Source: Demequina sp. NBRC 110052 (GTDB taxonomy: Bacteria > Actinomycetota > Actinomycetes > Actinomycetales > Demequinaceae). From it: 64,000 nt of DNA. Position 1 is the first letter of the stretch. Each line of letters begins with the position of its first letter. The position numbers and the translations under genes are program-made. Below are positions 34,937-42,047 of this stretch, one piece after another. The notes beneath the pieces are model-generated. The model ran no database searches and was not told the origin of the DNA. It saw only the letters and a program-made list of their open reading frames with translations. Location of the stretch: contig NZ_BBRI01000003.1 of the NCBI RefSeq assembly GCF_002090075.1, positions 434,001-498,000 on the forward strand. The letters are read 5' to 3'.

Positions 34937-36697
34937 TTAACAGCCGTCAATGGGCTGGTCGATCACCGATTTGTAAACTTCCGATGAACTGCCGGGCGTT
35001 GCCACCACTTCTGGGGGCAGGACATTTCGCCCAATGGCATTCACAGTGAATACCAGCGTGGTCGAGTCTCCAGGCTCGAGCTCCACCCATGCTTCGACGG
35101 CAGTGCGTCCGCCCTGTTCCGCCGCTGCAAGTGGCCCACGCTCGCCGTCCCGGGTCAGGTGCGACACATTGAAGCCATCCGCGGGGTAGATCATCACATT
35201 TGCGTGGAAATGACCCGCGGGCACGTACACGTCTCCACCGGAGATATACCAGGGCAACGCCTCGGGGTTTCCCGCGAACGTATGCACGAGTGTGAGCTCG
35301 ATCGTTTGGCCCGAGACGGAGCCGTCTGAGCACACGAGATTCGTCACCGTGACGTCCTCGTCGATGTAGTAGCCGATCTTCGAGCCCGAGCCATCGTTGA
35401 GGAAGACCCCTAGGCGCTCTCCATGTTCCAGGAAGGCGCCACCCACGGGCGTGGTCGCGATGAGCTCCTGTTCTGCGGCATCCGCAGACCAGACCAGGAA
35501 GCGGCCATCCTCGATCGCTCGTTCCACGCCAGCCACCGGACTCGCTCCTCCACCGAGGATCTGCGCGAAGAGCACTGCGGCCGCCTGAGCGAAGAACGCG
35601 TCCTGCTCCGCTGGGTCCTCGATGCGCAGGTACGCCTCGTTGAGCATGACGTCTGCGAGAGTGTCGGACGTGATCTGAAACCCCTGGATCTCCACGGCCG
35701 GGGAGCCCTCGAGCATGTAGCCGAGCGCCACGGGGTCCACCGAAACGACCGCGTCGGGCGTCTCGCCGTGCGAGTCCTGCCAGAAGGCACTCACAATCTC
35801 GCCGGTACGGGGGAACTCGGGGGTGAGGTTCGCGTCCTGCGGGTAGATCACCGGACGCCGAGTGAAGATGTTCTCCTCCTCGTCCGTCAGCTCCAGCACC
35901 CCGTCGTGGTTGACCATCGAGGCGGCAGAGGCGTACTCGCCCATACGCATCACTCCGTCGACTACGACGACCTCGATGAACGCCCCCGGGATGCCACCGG
36001 TCGTGCGCGGCTCGGCATTGTTCTGCACCACCACCAGGTAGTGACGTTCGCCCTCGCCGCCGAGCATGCCAGGCAGGACCTCAGCCGCGACGTGCGCGCC
36101 CTGGACGAGCTCAGCGAGGTCGTCCAATTGGCTCTCGAGCGTGAGGTACTGCTCCCGGATGAAGCCCACGGTTCCGCCAAGACTGACCTCAGCCAGAGCG
36201 TCGGACTGCTCGGCGAGGGTGGTCGCCGCGAGCGCGAGGGTCTCGCGGTACGGCTCGAGCACGTAGGGGTCGATGCGACCATCGACCACGGCTGGCGCCT
36301 CAAGCGCGCTGAGGTCGTCCAGCGCGGCCAGCGGCGCGAGCGCACCCTCGGCCATCGCCTCCACCGAGTCGCCCGCCTGCATCAGCGGCACGGCCTGGCT
36401 CTTGACCCACGGAATCTGAGACGCGAGCCACCAGTGCGGGCCACTCGTCGCGGACGCAAAAGTGTCGGCAGCCGCCTGGACCTCGACAACCTCGGCCGTC
36501 AGCGCATCGGCGTCACGTGCGGAGACCGCCGCCTGCGCCGCGGCGGCGTGAGACTTGAGGTCGTCCGCGGCGCCCAAGAGCCTCCAGCCGTCGTACGCGA
36601 ACAGCCCCGCGAGCACCAGCAGCACCAGGCCCGACGCGCCCGCCACCCAGGGCCAGACGCGCCTTCTCTGCACGGAAGCGTGCTGGTACGTTGTCAT
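34937..36697 (-). CDS. DUF4012 membrane protein
   Basis: DUF4012 proteins occur in actinobacterial polysaccharide clusters; the biochemical role is not known. Seen: an N-terminal membrane anchor (WPWVAGASGLVLLVLAGLFA), a helical region, then the DUF4012 core with VVQNNAEPRTTGGIPGAF and ITSDTLADVMLNEAY. About 586 residues. ATG at 36697 chosen over an extension to 36745. Next to an LPxTG gene on the same strand and divergent from the LMW phosphatase. Confidence 0.82.
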   Translation of the reverse strand: MTTYQHASVQRRRVWPWVAGASGLVLLVLAGLFAYDGWRLLGAADDLKSHAAAAQAAVSARDADALTAEVVEVQAAADTFASATSGPHWWLASQIPWVKSQAVPLMQAGDSVEAMAEGALAPLAALDDLSALEAPAVVDGRIDPYVLEPYRETLALAATTLAEQSDALAEVSLGGTVGFIREQYLTLESQLDDLAELVQGAHVAAEVLPGMLGGEGERHYLVVVQNNAEPRTTGGIPGAFIEVVVVDGVMRMGEYASAASMVNHDGVLELTDEEENIFTRRPVIYPQDANLTPEFPRTGEIVSAFWQDSHGETPDAVVSVDPVALGYMLEGSPAVEIQGFQITSDTLADVMLNEAYLRIEDPAEQDAFFAQAAAVLFAQILGGGASPVAGVERAIEDGRFLVWSADAAEQELIATTPVGGAFLEHGERLGVFLNDGSGSKIGYYIDEDVTVTNLVCSDGSVSGQTIELTLVHTFAGNPEALPWYISGGDVYVPAGHFHANVMIYPADGFNVSHLTRDGERGPLAAAEQGGRTAVEAWVELEPGDSTTLVFTVNAIGRNVLPPEVVATPGSSSEVYKSVIDQPIDGC

Positions 36698-36764
36698 GCG
36701 TTGCCGTCCCCCGGGCCTCAAGTTCGTGGACTGCGCACCCGGCATTGACGTCTAGGGGGAGACG

Positions 36765-37304
36765 ATGACCACGCTGCTGACTGTCTGCACCGGCAACATC
36801 TGCCGCTCCCCCGCCGGAGCGCTGCTGCTCGAAGAATACCTGGGAGACATCGCCAGTTCCGTCAGCGCGGGCGCGCACGCGATGGTGGACCACGGCATCC
36901 CCAGCGAGATGCTCACCGAGCTCGGTGCGGACGGCATCGACGGCTCGCGCCACCGCGCGCGCCAGCTCGATGCCCACCTCATGAAGTCCGCAGACCTGGT
37001 GCTGTGCATGACGCGCGACCACCGCACGCTTGCCGCCCAGACGGACCCCGCGTCGCTGCGCAAGGTGTTCACGCTCATGGAGGTCGCAGAGACTGCCCGG
37101 CGCGGCGCGAAGCTTGAGGGCTCGACGCCAGCCGAGCGACTGAGCGATGTCCCGCTCGCTGTCGCCGCCTTCCGGCCCGAGCTCGCGGGCGCCGACATCC
37201 CCGACGTGCCGGACCCCTACAAGAGGGACCTGGGCGCGTATCACGAGAGCTACGCCATGATTCGGGCTGCCGTGCGAGACATCGCGGCGTGGGTGCGCGG
37301 CTGA
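36765..37304 (+). CDS. low-molecular-weight protein-tyrosine phosphatase
   Basis: Cytoplasmic phosphatase expected to remove phosphates from BY-kinase tyrosine clusters (Wzb-like role). Seen: intact active site VCTGNICRSPAGA at residues about 7-19 and the general-acid loop VPDPYKRD. 179 residues. Serves as an active reference for the dead homologous domain at 18576. It lies between DUF4012 and the fucose-synthase gene in the polysaccharide region. Confidence 0.92.
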   Translation: MTTLLTVCTGNICRSPAGALLLEEYLGDIASSVSAGAHAMVDHGIPSEMLTELGADGIDGSRHRARQLDAHLMKSADLVLCMTRDHRTLAAQTDPASLRKVFTLMEVAETARRGAKLEGSTPAERLSDVPLAVAAFRPELAGADIPDVPDPYKRDLGAYHESYAMIRAAVRDIAAWVRG

Positions 37305-37354
37305 GGCATTCCTCACGCCGTGACCCGCATTCCGCGTCGCCGCAACTTTGTTGT

Positions 37355-37373
37355 CACATGTGGCACATATAGT
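37355..37373 (+). promoter_or_regulatory. promoter with palindrome upstream of fcl
   Basis: Palindrome CACATGTG (37355-37362) followed by a -10 box TATAGT (37368-37373), about 92 nt before the GTG. Exact -35 not clear. Confidence 0.4.
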
Positions 37374-37464
37374 GACGGCGATACCGACGCGCACCATGAG
37401 GGGGCGTGCGATCGGCGGCTATCCGCAACCGTGAGATGACCGCCCCGGCAACCGAGGGGTTCTT

Positions 37465-38481
37465 GTGAACGCTGCAGAGCACGGCACCACCGCGACCACA
37501 CAGACCGCGGAGGACGGCGTCGAGTACACGCCGGGGCCGCTGGACCGCGCCGCGCCGTTCTACGTCGCGGGCCACCGGGGACTCGTCGGTTCCGCGATCT
37601 GGCGCCGGCTCGAGGCGGGCGGCTTCACGAACCTGATCGGCCGCACTCACGCCGAGCTCGAGCTCACCGACCGCGACGCCGTGTTCGCCCACTTCGCCGA
37701 AACCAAGCCGAAGTACGTGGTGCTCGCCGCCGCCAAGGTCGGCGGAATCATGGCGAACAAGACCTACCCCGTCGACTTCCTCTCCGACAACGTGCGAGTC
37801 CAGGCCAACGTGATCGACGCAGCGATCGAGCACGGCGTGGAGCGGTTCCTGTTCCTCGGCTCCAGCTGCATCTACCCCAAGTACGCGGAGCAGCCGCTGC
37901 GCGAGGACTCGCTGCTCACCGGCTACCTCGAGCCCACCAACGACGCCTACGCCATCGCCAAGATCGCCGGCATCCTGCACATCCAGGCCGCACGCCGCCA
38001 GTATGGCCTCCCCTGGATCTCCGCCATGCCGACCAACCTGTACGGGCCCAACGACAACTTCCACCCCACCAGGTCCCACGTGCTCCCCGCACTGATCCGT
38101 CGCTACGACGAGGCCGTCAAGGCCGGTGCGGAGACGGTCACCAACTGGGGCACCGGCAGCCCGCGCCGCGAGTTCCTCCACTCCGACGACATGGCCGACG
38201 CGTGCCTGCACCTCATGGAGCACTACGACGGCCCCTCACAGGTCAACGTGGGCTCGGGCTCCGACGTCACGATCAAGGAGATCGCCGAGACCATCGCCAA
38301 GGTCGTCGGCTACGAGGGCGAGACCGAGTGGGACACCACCAAGCCCGACGGAACCCCTCAGAAGCTGCTCGACGTCTCCAAGCTCGCCGATGCCGGCTGG
38401 ACCAGCCAGATCTCTCTCGAAGAGGGCATGCAGCGCACCGTCGCCTGGTACCGCGAGAACGCCGAGACGCTGCGGGGCTGA
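37465..38481 (+). CDS. fcl: GDP-L-fucose synthase
   Basis: Converts GDP-4-keto-6-deoxymannose to GDP-L-fucose for surface glycans. Seen: NADP-binding YVAGHRGLVGSAI, VLAAAKVGGI, FLGSSCIYPKYA and the catalytic AYAIAK Tyr/Lys, NLYGPNDNF; 338 residues with a 30-residue N-terminal extension. GTG start with GAGGGG 5 nt upstream. The partner GDP-mannose dehydratase (gmd) is not in the window. Confidence 0.94.
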   Translation: MNAAEHGTTATTQTAEDGVEYTPGPLDRAAPFYVAGHRGLVGSAIWRRLEAGGFTNLIGRTHAELELTDRDAVFAHFAETKPKYVVLAAAKVGGIMANKTYPVDFLSDNVRVQANVIDAAIEHGVERFLFLGSSCIYPKYAEQPLREDSLLTGYLEPTNDAYAIAKIAGILHIQAARRQYGLPWISAMPTNLYGPNDNFHPTRSHVLPALIRRYDEAVKAGAETVTNWGTGSPRREFLHSDDMADACLHLMEHYDGPSQVNVGSGSDVTIKEIAETIAKVVGYEGETEWDTTKPDGTPQKLLDVSKLADAGWTSQISLEEGMQRTVAWYRENAETLRG

Positions 38482-38485
38482 ACCC

Positions 38486-38504
38486 GCCCCAGCGTCGGGC
38501 ATGC
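38486..38504 (+). repeat. 3'-end motif copy (fcl)
   Basis: CCCCAGCGTCGGGCATGC in fcl sense, about 4 nt after its stop; this is the plus-strand copy of the motif. Confidence 0.6.
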
Positions 38505-38511
38505 AGCCGAC

Positions 38512-38982
38512 CTACTCCGGCACCGGCGCGACGCCCTCGAACAGTTGCGAGCAGGTAGGGCCTTGGTCTGACGGCACGCACGCGACGCCGCTGACCTCCC
38601 AGCCCGGGTTCACGAGGTTCTGATAGTGGCTCGCAGAGTTGACCCAGCGGTCGAAGAGACCAGCGGGATTGCGCTCGTCGCGCACCAGGTTCTCGCCAAT
38701 CATGTTGCCCTCGGTGCAGGAGGGAGTCATCGGCTCATGCTCCAGGTACTCGAGCGTGCTGGCCGTCTGCGCGCGGGGCTCCGCCATCTGCGCGAGGCAG
38801 TCGTTCCACTCGAGGGTTCCGAGACCCTCGTCCACGCGCAGCTCGTTCGTGAGGTCGAAGAGCTCCCGGGCGTACCCGTCGTAGTCGACGGGCTCGTCGA
38901 TCGAGTAGTCGGGCGCACAGGCCGCGAGCAACAGCGCCGACGCCGCCACGACCAGCGCGGCATGCACGGGGAGGCGCCTCAT
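38512..38982 (-). CDS. CAP/SCP-domain lipoprotein
   Basis: Extracytoplasmic lipoprotein of unknown function. Seen: lipobox LLLAAC (Cys about 20), then a CAP domain with LFDLTNELRVDEGLG, GENLVRDERN and WVNSASHYQNLVNPGW; four further Cys could form disulfides. 156 residues. The ATG at 38982 has TACTCT 6 nt upstream and no ribosome-binding site, so leaderless. The second CAP-domain gene of the window (other at 8278). Confidence 0.84.
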   Translation of the reverse strand: MRRLPVHAALVVAASALLLAACAPDYSIDEPVDYDGYARELFDLTNELRVDEGLGTLEWNDCLAQMAEPRAQTASTLEYLEHEPMTPSCTEGNMIGENLVRDERNPAGLFDRWVNSASHYQNLVNPGWEVSGVACVPSDQGPTCSQLFEGVAPVPE

Positions 38983-39015
38983 GCGGCCAGAGTAGTAGCA
39001 CCCCGGACATGACAA

Positions 39016-39044
39016 ACCCCGCCGAGAGTCATCCTCGACGGGGT
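39016..39044 (-). terminator. hairpin downstream of small-protein gene 2
   Basis: ACCCCGCCGAG/CTCGACGGGGT with a short loop, 114 nt past the stop in the minus direction. Confidence 0.55.
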
Positions 39045-39157
39045 CGATGTGCAGCGGACCTTGCAGTGGTCCCGTGCGCCCGGCGTGCGGCCCTGAAGGC
39101 TCGCGTGCCGGACGCTCCTCTCGCGTCAGCCCCGTGCGGGCTGCGCGCGGTGACCGA

Positions 39158-39289
39158 TCAGCGGATGTCGGTGCGGGAGGTGGCCTCCATGGCGGCAAGA
39201 ACCTCGTCGCGGATGGGGGCGGGCAGGTTCGCGTAGCTGGTGCTGGCGGACTTGCGGTAGAAGATCGAGAAGACGTTCGATCCGATCAT
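39158..39289 (-). CDS. small protein, 43 residues, novel paralogous family member 2
   Basis: Function unknown. Paralogue of the 44-residue protein at 15341: both end LPA-x-IR-x-E-x-L-x-AMEATS-x-x-DIR and share IF-x-R and an aromatic before LPA. Strong AAGGAG 7 nt before the ATG. No membrane segment. About 140-nt leader with blocks conserved with the other locus and a promoter at 39435-39460 of SigR/SigH type. Two conserved loci with matching leaders argue against a chance reading frame. Confidence 0.72.
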   Translation of the reverse strand: MIGSNVFSIFYRKSASTSYANLPAPIRDEVLAAMEATSRTDIR

Positions 39290-39356
39290 TGTCGTGCTCC
39301 TTCATATGGTGTTCTGTGAAGCACCGGGAGCCTCGACGTGAAGGCCGGGAATCCCG

Positions 39357-39376
39357 GTGGCCCCACGTTGGGACAA
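39357..39376 (-). promoter_or_regulatory. conserved leader element of small-protein gene 2
   Basis: TTGTCCCAACGTGGGGCCAC in gene sense, identical to 15536-15555, 67 nt before the ATG; identity continues as CYGGGA. Confidence 0.6.
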
Positions 39377-39407
39377 AGAAAAACTCGCCCTTGCCGCTGT
39401 CTGCCGA

Positions 39408-39435
39408 CATTGCCAAGTGCGAGTTGCTGGTTCCA
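39408..39435 (-). promoter_or_regulatory. second conserved upstream block, locus 2
   Basis: TGGAACCAGCAA and TGGCAATG, 20 nt apart; matches the block at 15585-15613. Confidence 0.5.
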
Positions 39436-39460
39436 ACGGTAGCACGGGCACGAGTATTCC
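39435..39460 (-). promoter_or_regulatory. SigR/SigH-type promoter GGAAT-N18-GTT
   Basis: Exact match to the actinobacterial thiol/heat-stress sigma consensus (GGAAT, 18 nt, GTT), correctly oriented upstream of small-protein gene 2. With eight fixed bases a chance match somewhere in the window is likely, so position is the main support. Confidence 0.4.
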
Positions 39461-39568
39461 GAAACCCACAGTCCACGGATTTACCAGGGGTTTACCCTGC
39501 GCGCTCGGGCCTTTGCCTCCGAAACGATTCGGTGCGGGAAAAGCGGCGGCGACCCCGGCGTCGGGCGT

Positions 39569-40180
39569 TTACCGAGCGATCTCGGAGACCCCCGCGTCGG
39601 TCAGACCCGAACCGTCGCCGCAGCCGCCCTTGAGCCACACCTTCACGAACGCCCCCGACTGGTAGGCGAACATGTACGCCCAGTAGTACGGCTCGAGCTC
39701 CTGCTCGGAGTCCACCATCGCCACCTCGCCATCGAAGCACTGCTCCGTGATCGCGCGAGCGCGCGTGAGGTGCGGGGTGAAGGTGATCACGGCGGCACTG
39801 TCCCAGCCGCGCGCCTCGGACTCGGTGCGCAGCCAGCGCGCCTCACCCTGCGTGGTGAACGGCTCGGGCCTCGCGCACAGCACCGTGACGCCCTCCACGC
39901 CGAAGGTGCAGACCGCCTGCGCCTTCTCATACGCCGTCGCCTCGGGGTCCAGGGAGATCATCAGGGTGTCGGCAGTGCCTTGGTGGAGCAGCTCGAGCGC
40001 CTTGTCGACGCGGGCGTCCGCCGGCGGGCCGATCACAAAGACCACATCGGCCCGCTCGATGTCCTGCGGCGCCGTGGCGGCCGGGAAGACGAATGCAGGG
40101 ACCGCGACCGCCAGGTAAGCGAACGCGAGCGCGAGCAGAACCGCGCCGGTCACCTTGAGCCCTCGGCGCGTGCGCTGCAT
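39569..40180 (-). CDS. YdcF/SanA-like (DUF218) protein
   Basis: Single-pass membrane protein with an extracytoplasmic DUF218-like domain, a fold linked to envelope integrity in other bacteria. Seen: anchor VTGAVLLALAFAYLAVAVPA, DVVFVIGPPADARVDKALEL, and FTTQGEARWLRTESEARGW, ITFTPHLTRA. About 203 residues. ATG at 40180 preferred: TACCCT lies 7 nt upstream, leaderless pattern. Family assignment moderate. Confidence 0.6.
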   Translation of the reverse strand: MQRTRRGLKVTGAVLLALAFAYLAVAVPAFVFPAATAPQDIERADVVFVIGPPADARVDKALELLHQGTADTLMISLDPEATAYEKAQAVCTFGVEGVTVLCARPEPFTTQGEARWLRTESEARGWDSAAVITFTPHLTRARAITEQCFDGEVAMVDSEQELEPYYWAYMFAYQSGAFVKVWLKGGCGDGSGLTDAGVSEIAR

Positions 40181-40261
40181 GAGCGCGAGGGTAGCGGGCG
40201 CGGGTTGCGGGGAAGTTGCGGGGCCTGGACGTACGGAGGGCAGTGCCGCATCGGGAGTCAT

Positions 40262-41990
40262 TCGTGTGCTTTGAGGCAGTTTGGGGTGAATGTCAGTGGC
40301 TTGCTATTGACTTGAGGCATGGACATCGGGACTGCTGAGCTCATCGCCGCGGCGCGCGAGCTACAGCGGTTCGACGGCCGCGACACCGGTTCCCTGAGCG
40401 ACCAGGAGCTCGTCGAGTATGTGCGTGCCGGAGACCGCGTGGCGCATCTCGGCGGGACGCACCGGGCGGTGGGCTCGCACGAGGTGGAGGTGCGGTCCGA
40501 CTCCTCGCTGGGCGAGCGCTCCTTCGCGCGCCGGCATGGGCAGCGCACAGCCCAGCACCTGATTGCGCGACTCACTGGGATGAGCGCCGGGGCGGCCGCC
40601 AGGGTGCTCGAGGTGGGGCGAATGCTCGCCGGGGCAGCGGCAGCGTTCAGTCTCGACGGGCAGGACGCGCGCGACGACGCTTCGAGCCCGACGCAGGGTG
40701 GCGCGGCGGGTGACCGGAATACGCCCGACGGTCGGGCTGGGTGCTCGCCCACGCTCGACGGCGGCGAGGAGACAGACGACGATCCGGGGCTGGGTCCTGC
40801 GCCTGGGCCGGGACCCGGGCCAGCGCCGATGCCATCACCGACGCCGACGCCGACGCCGATAGTGCGCGGCGCTGCGGACGGCGTGTATCGGCGGGTCGCT
40901 GAGGCCACCGCGCGCGGCGCGATCAGCGGCGAGCTGTCACACCTCATCACGCGCACTCTCAACGAGGTCCGGGCCCTGCGGGCGGCGCTCGAGGAGGCTC
41001 GGGCCGTGGGCGGTCCCGGGGCGCCGACGCATCAGTCGGCGGCGTGGACCGAGCCCGACGCTCTGGAGGCGCTGCTCGTGCGCCTCGCCATCGAGAGCAC
41101 CCCCACGGACCTGCGCCGCAAGTGCCTCACGGCGCGAGCCGCGGCGGACCCCGTCGCATGGGAGGCCCGCGAGCGCAGGCACCGTGAGGAGCGGTTCCTC
41201 ATCGTGAACGCGGAAGAGGACGGGACCGTGACGTTGCGGGGCCGACTCGACGCGACCTCCGCGGCACCCCTCGTCACCTTCCTCGACGAACAGGTGCGCG
41301 CCGCGATGCAGAAGCGCCGCGGACTCCCCCGCAGCGCCGACCCGCGCGGCGCTGGCGCGATGCGACTCGACGCACTCGTGGACCTCGCGAGGCACGGACT
41401 CGGATGCTCCGAGCAGGCCACCGGCGTCACGACCACCGTCATGGTTCGCGTGGCGAAGGCGGAGCTCGACTCAGACGTCGGCCTCGCCGACTGCGACGGC
41501 CTCCTCGCACCCGTCAGCATCGGATCGCTGCGGCGCATGGCCGTCGACCTCGCCGTGCTGCCCGCCGTGCTCGGCTCCACGGGGCAAGTGCTCGACCTCG
41601 GGCGGACCGAGCGACTCTTCACCCCGGCACAGAGGCTCGCCATCGGCGAGCGCGACGGCGGCTGCGCCATGTGCGGAGCACCGCCCAGCTGGTGCGCGAC
41701 ACACCACATCGACTGGTGGGCGCGCGGCGGCCGGACGGACATCTCCAACGGGGTGCTCCTCTGCACCAACTGCCACCATCGAGTCCACGACAAGACCTGG
41801 GACATCGTGCCCCGCGACGGGGAGATCTACATCCGACCCCCTGCATCCATCGACCCTGCGCGCAGGTTGCGGCCCGCGGTGCGCAGGCGAGTCGAGCAAC
41901 CCGGCGCCACTGCGGCATGAAGCAGACGACCACCCCGGCACGGGGCCTGCGAGACGGGCCTGCGTGGACGGGGCGGTCGTGTTGCGTGCG
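40262..41990 (+). repeat. DUF222-HNH cassette, copy 2, with conserved flanks
   Basis: Shares upstream (TGAATGTCAGTGG, TTGACTTGAGG) and downstream sequence (TGAAGCAGACGACC, ACCCCGGCAC then GGGGCGGTCGT) with copy 1. The downstream block folds as an 11-bp stem, ACGACCACCCC with GGGGCGGTCGT (one mismatch), in both copies. Confidence 0.7.
40319..41920 (+). CDS. DUF222 / 13E12-repeat HNH endonuclease-like protein, copy 2
   Basis: Second DUF222-HNH family protein. Seen: FARRHGQRTAQHLIARLTGM in DUF222, a linker rich in Pro/Gly with (TP)n (about 125-180), and the HNH domain CAMCGAPPSWCATHHIDWWA, LCTNCHHRVHDKTWD. 533 residues. Similarity to copy 1 covers everything but the linker. Its 3' end lies 40-70 nt from triplicated 20-bp repeats at the end of the neighbouring oxidoreductase gene. 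Role unknown; family genes are commonly multicopy. Confidence 0.88.
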   Translation: MDIGTAELIAAARELQRFDGRDTGSLSDQELVEYVRAGDRVAHLGGTHRAVGSHEVEVRSDSSLGERSFARRHGQRTAQHLIARLTGMSAGAAARVLEVGRMLAGAAAAFSLDGQDARDDASSPTQGGAAGDRNTPDGRAGCSPTLDGGEETDDDPGLGPAPGPGPGPAPMPSPTPTPTPIVRGAADGVYRRVAEATARGAISGELSHLITRTLNEVRALRAALEEARAVGGPGAPTHQSAAWTEPDALEALLVRLAIESTPTDLRRKCLTARAAADPVAWEARERRHREERFLIVNAEEDGTVTLRGRLDATSAAPLVTFLDEQVRAAMQKRRGLPRSADPRGAGAMRLDALVDLARHGLGCSEQATGVTTTVMVRVAKAELDSDVGLADCDGLLAPVSIGSLRRMAVDLAVLPAVLGSTGQVLDLGRTERLFTPAQRLAIGERDGGCAMCGAPPSWCATHHIDWWARGGRTDISNGVLLCTNCHHRVHDKTWDIVPRDGEIYIRPPASIDPARRLRPAVRRRVEQPGATAA

Positions 41991-42047
41991 CTAGGACTTG
42001 GCGGCGTGCGCTAGGACTTGGCGGCGTGCGCTAGGACTTGGCGGCGC
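41987..42047. repeat. three tandem 20-bp repeats carrying stop codons
   Basis: Unit GTGCGCTAGGACTTGGCGGC repeated three times. The innermost copy supplies the last codons and the TAG of the oxidoreductase gene; the other two repeat its AAKS-stop end outside the gene. It abuts the HNH cassette. Confidence 0.85.

Noticed and set aside
39126-39476. 116-residue ORF containing VPTWGH in front of small-protein gene 2
   Set aside because: Its frame differs from that of the small protein and from the equivalent reading at locus 1; nucleotide conservation explains the match.
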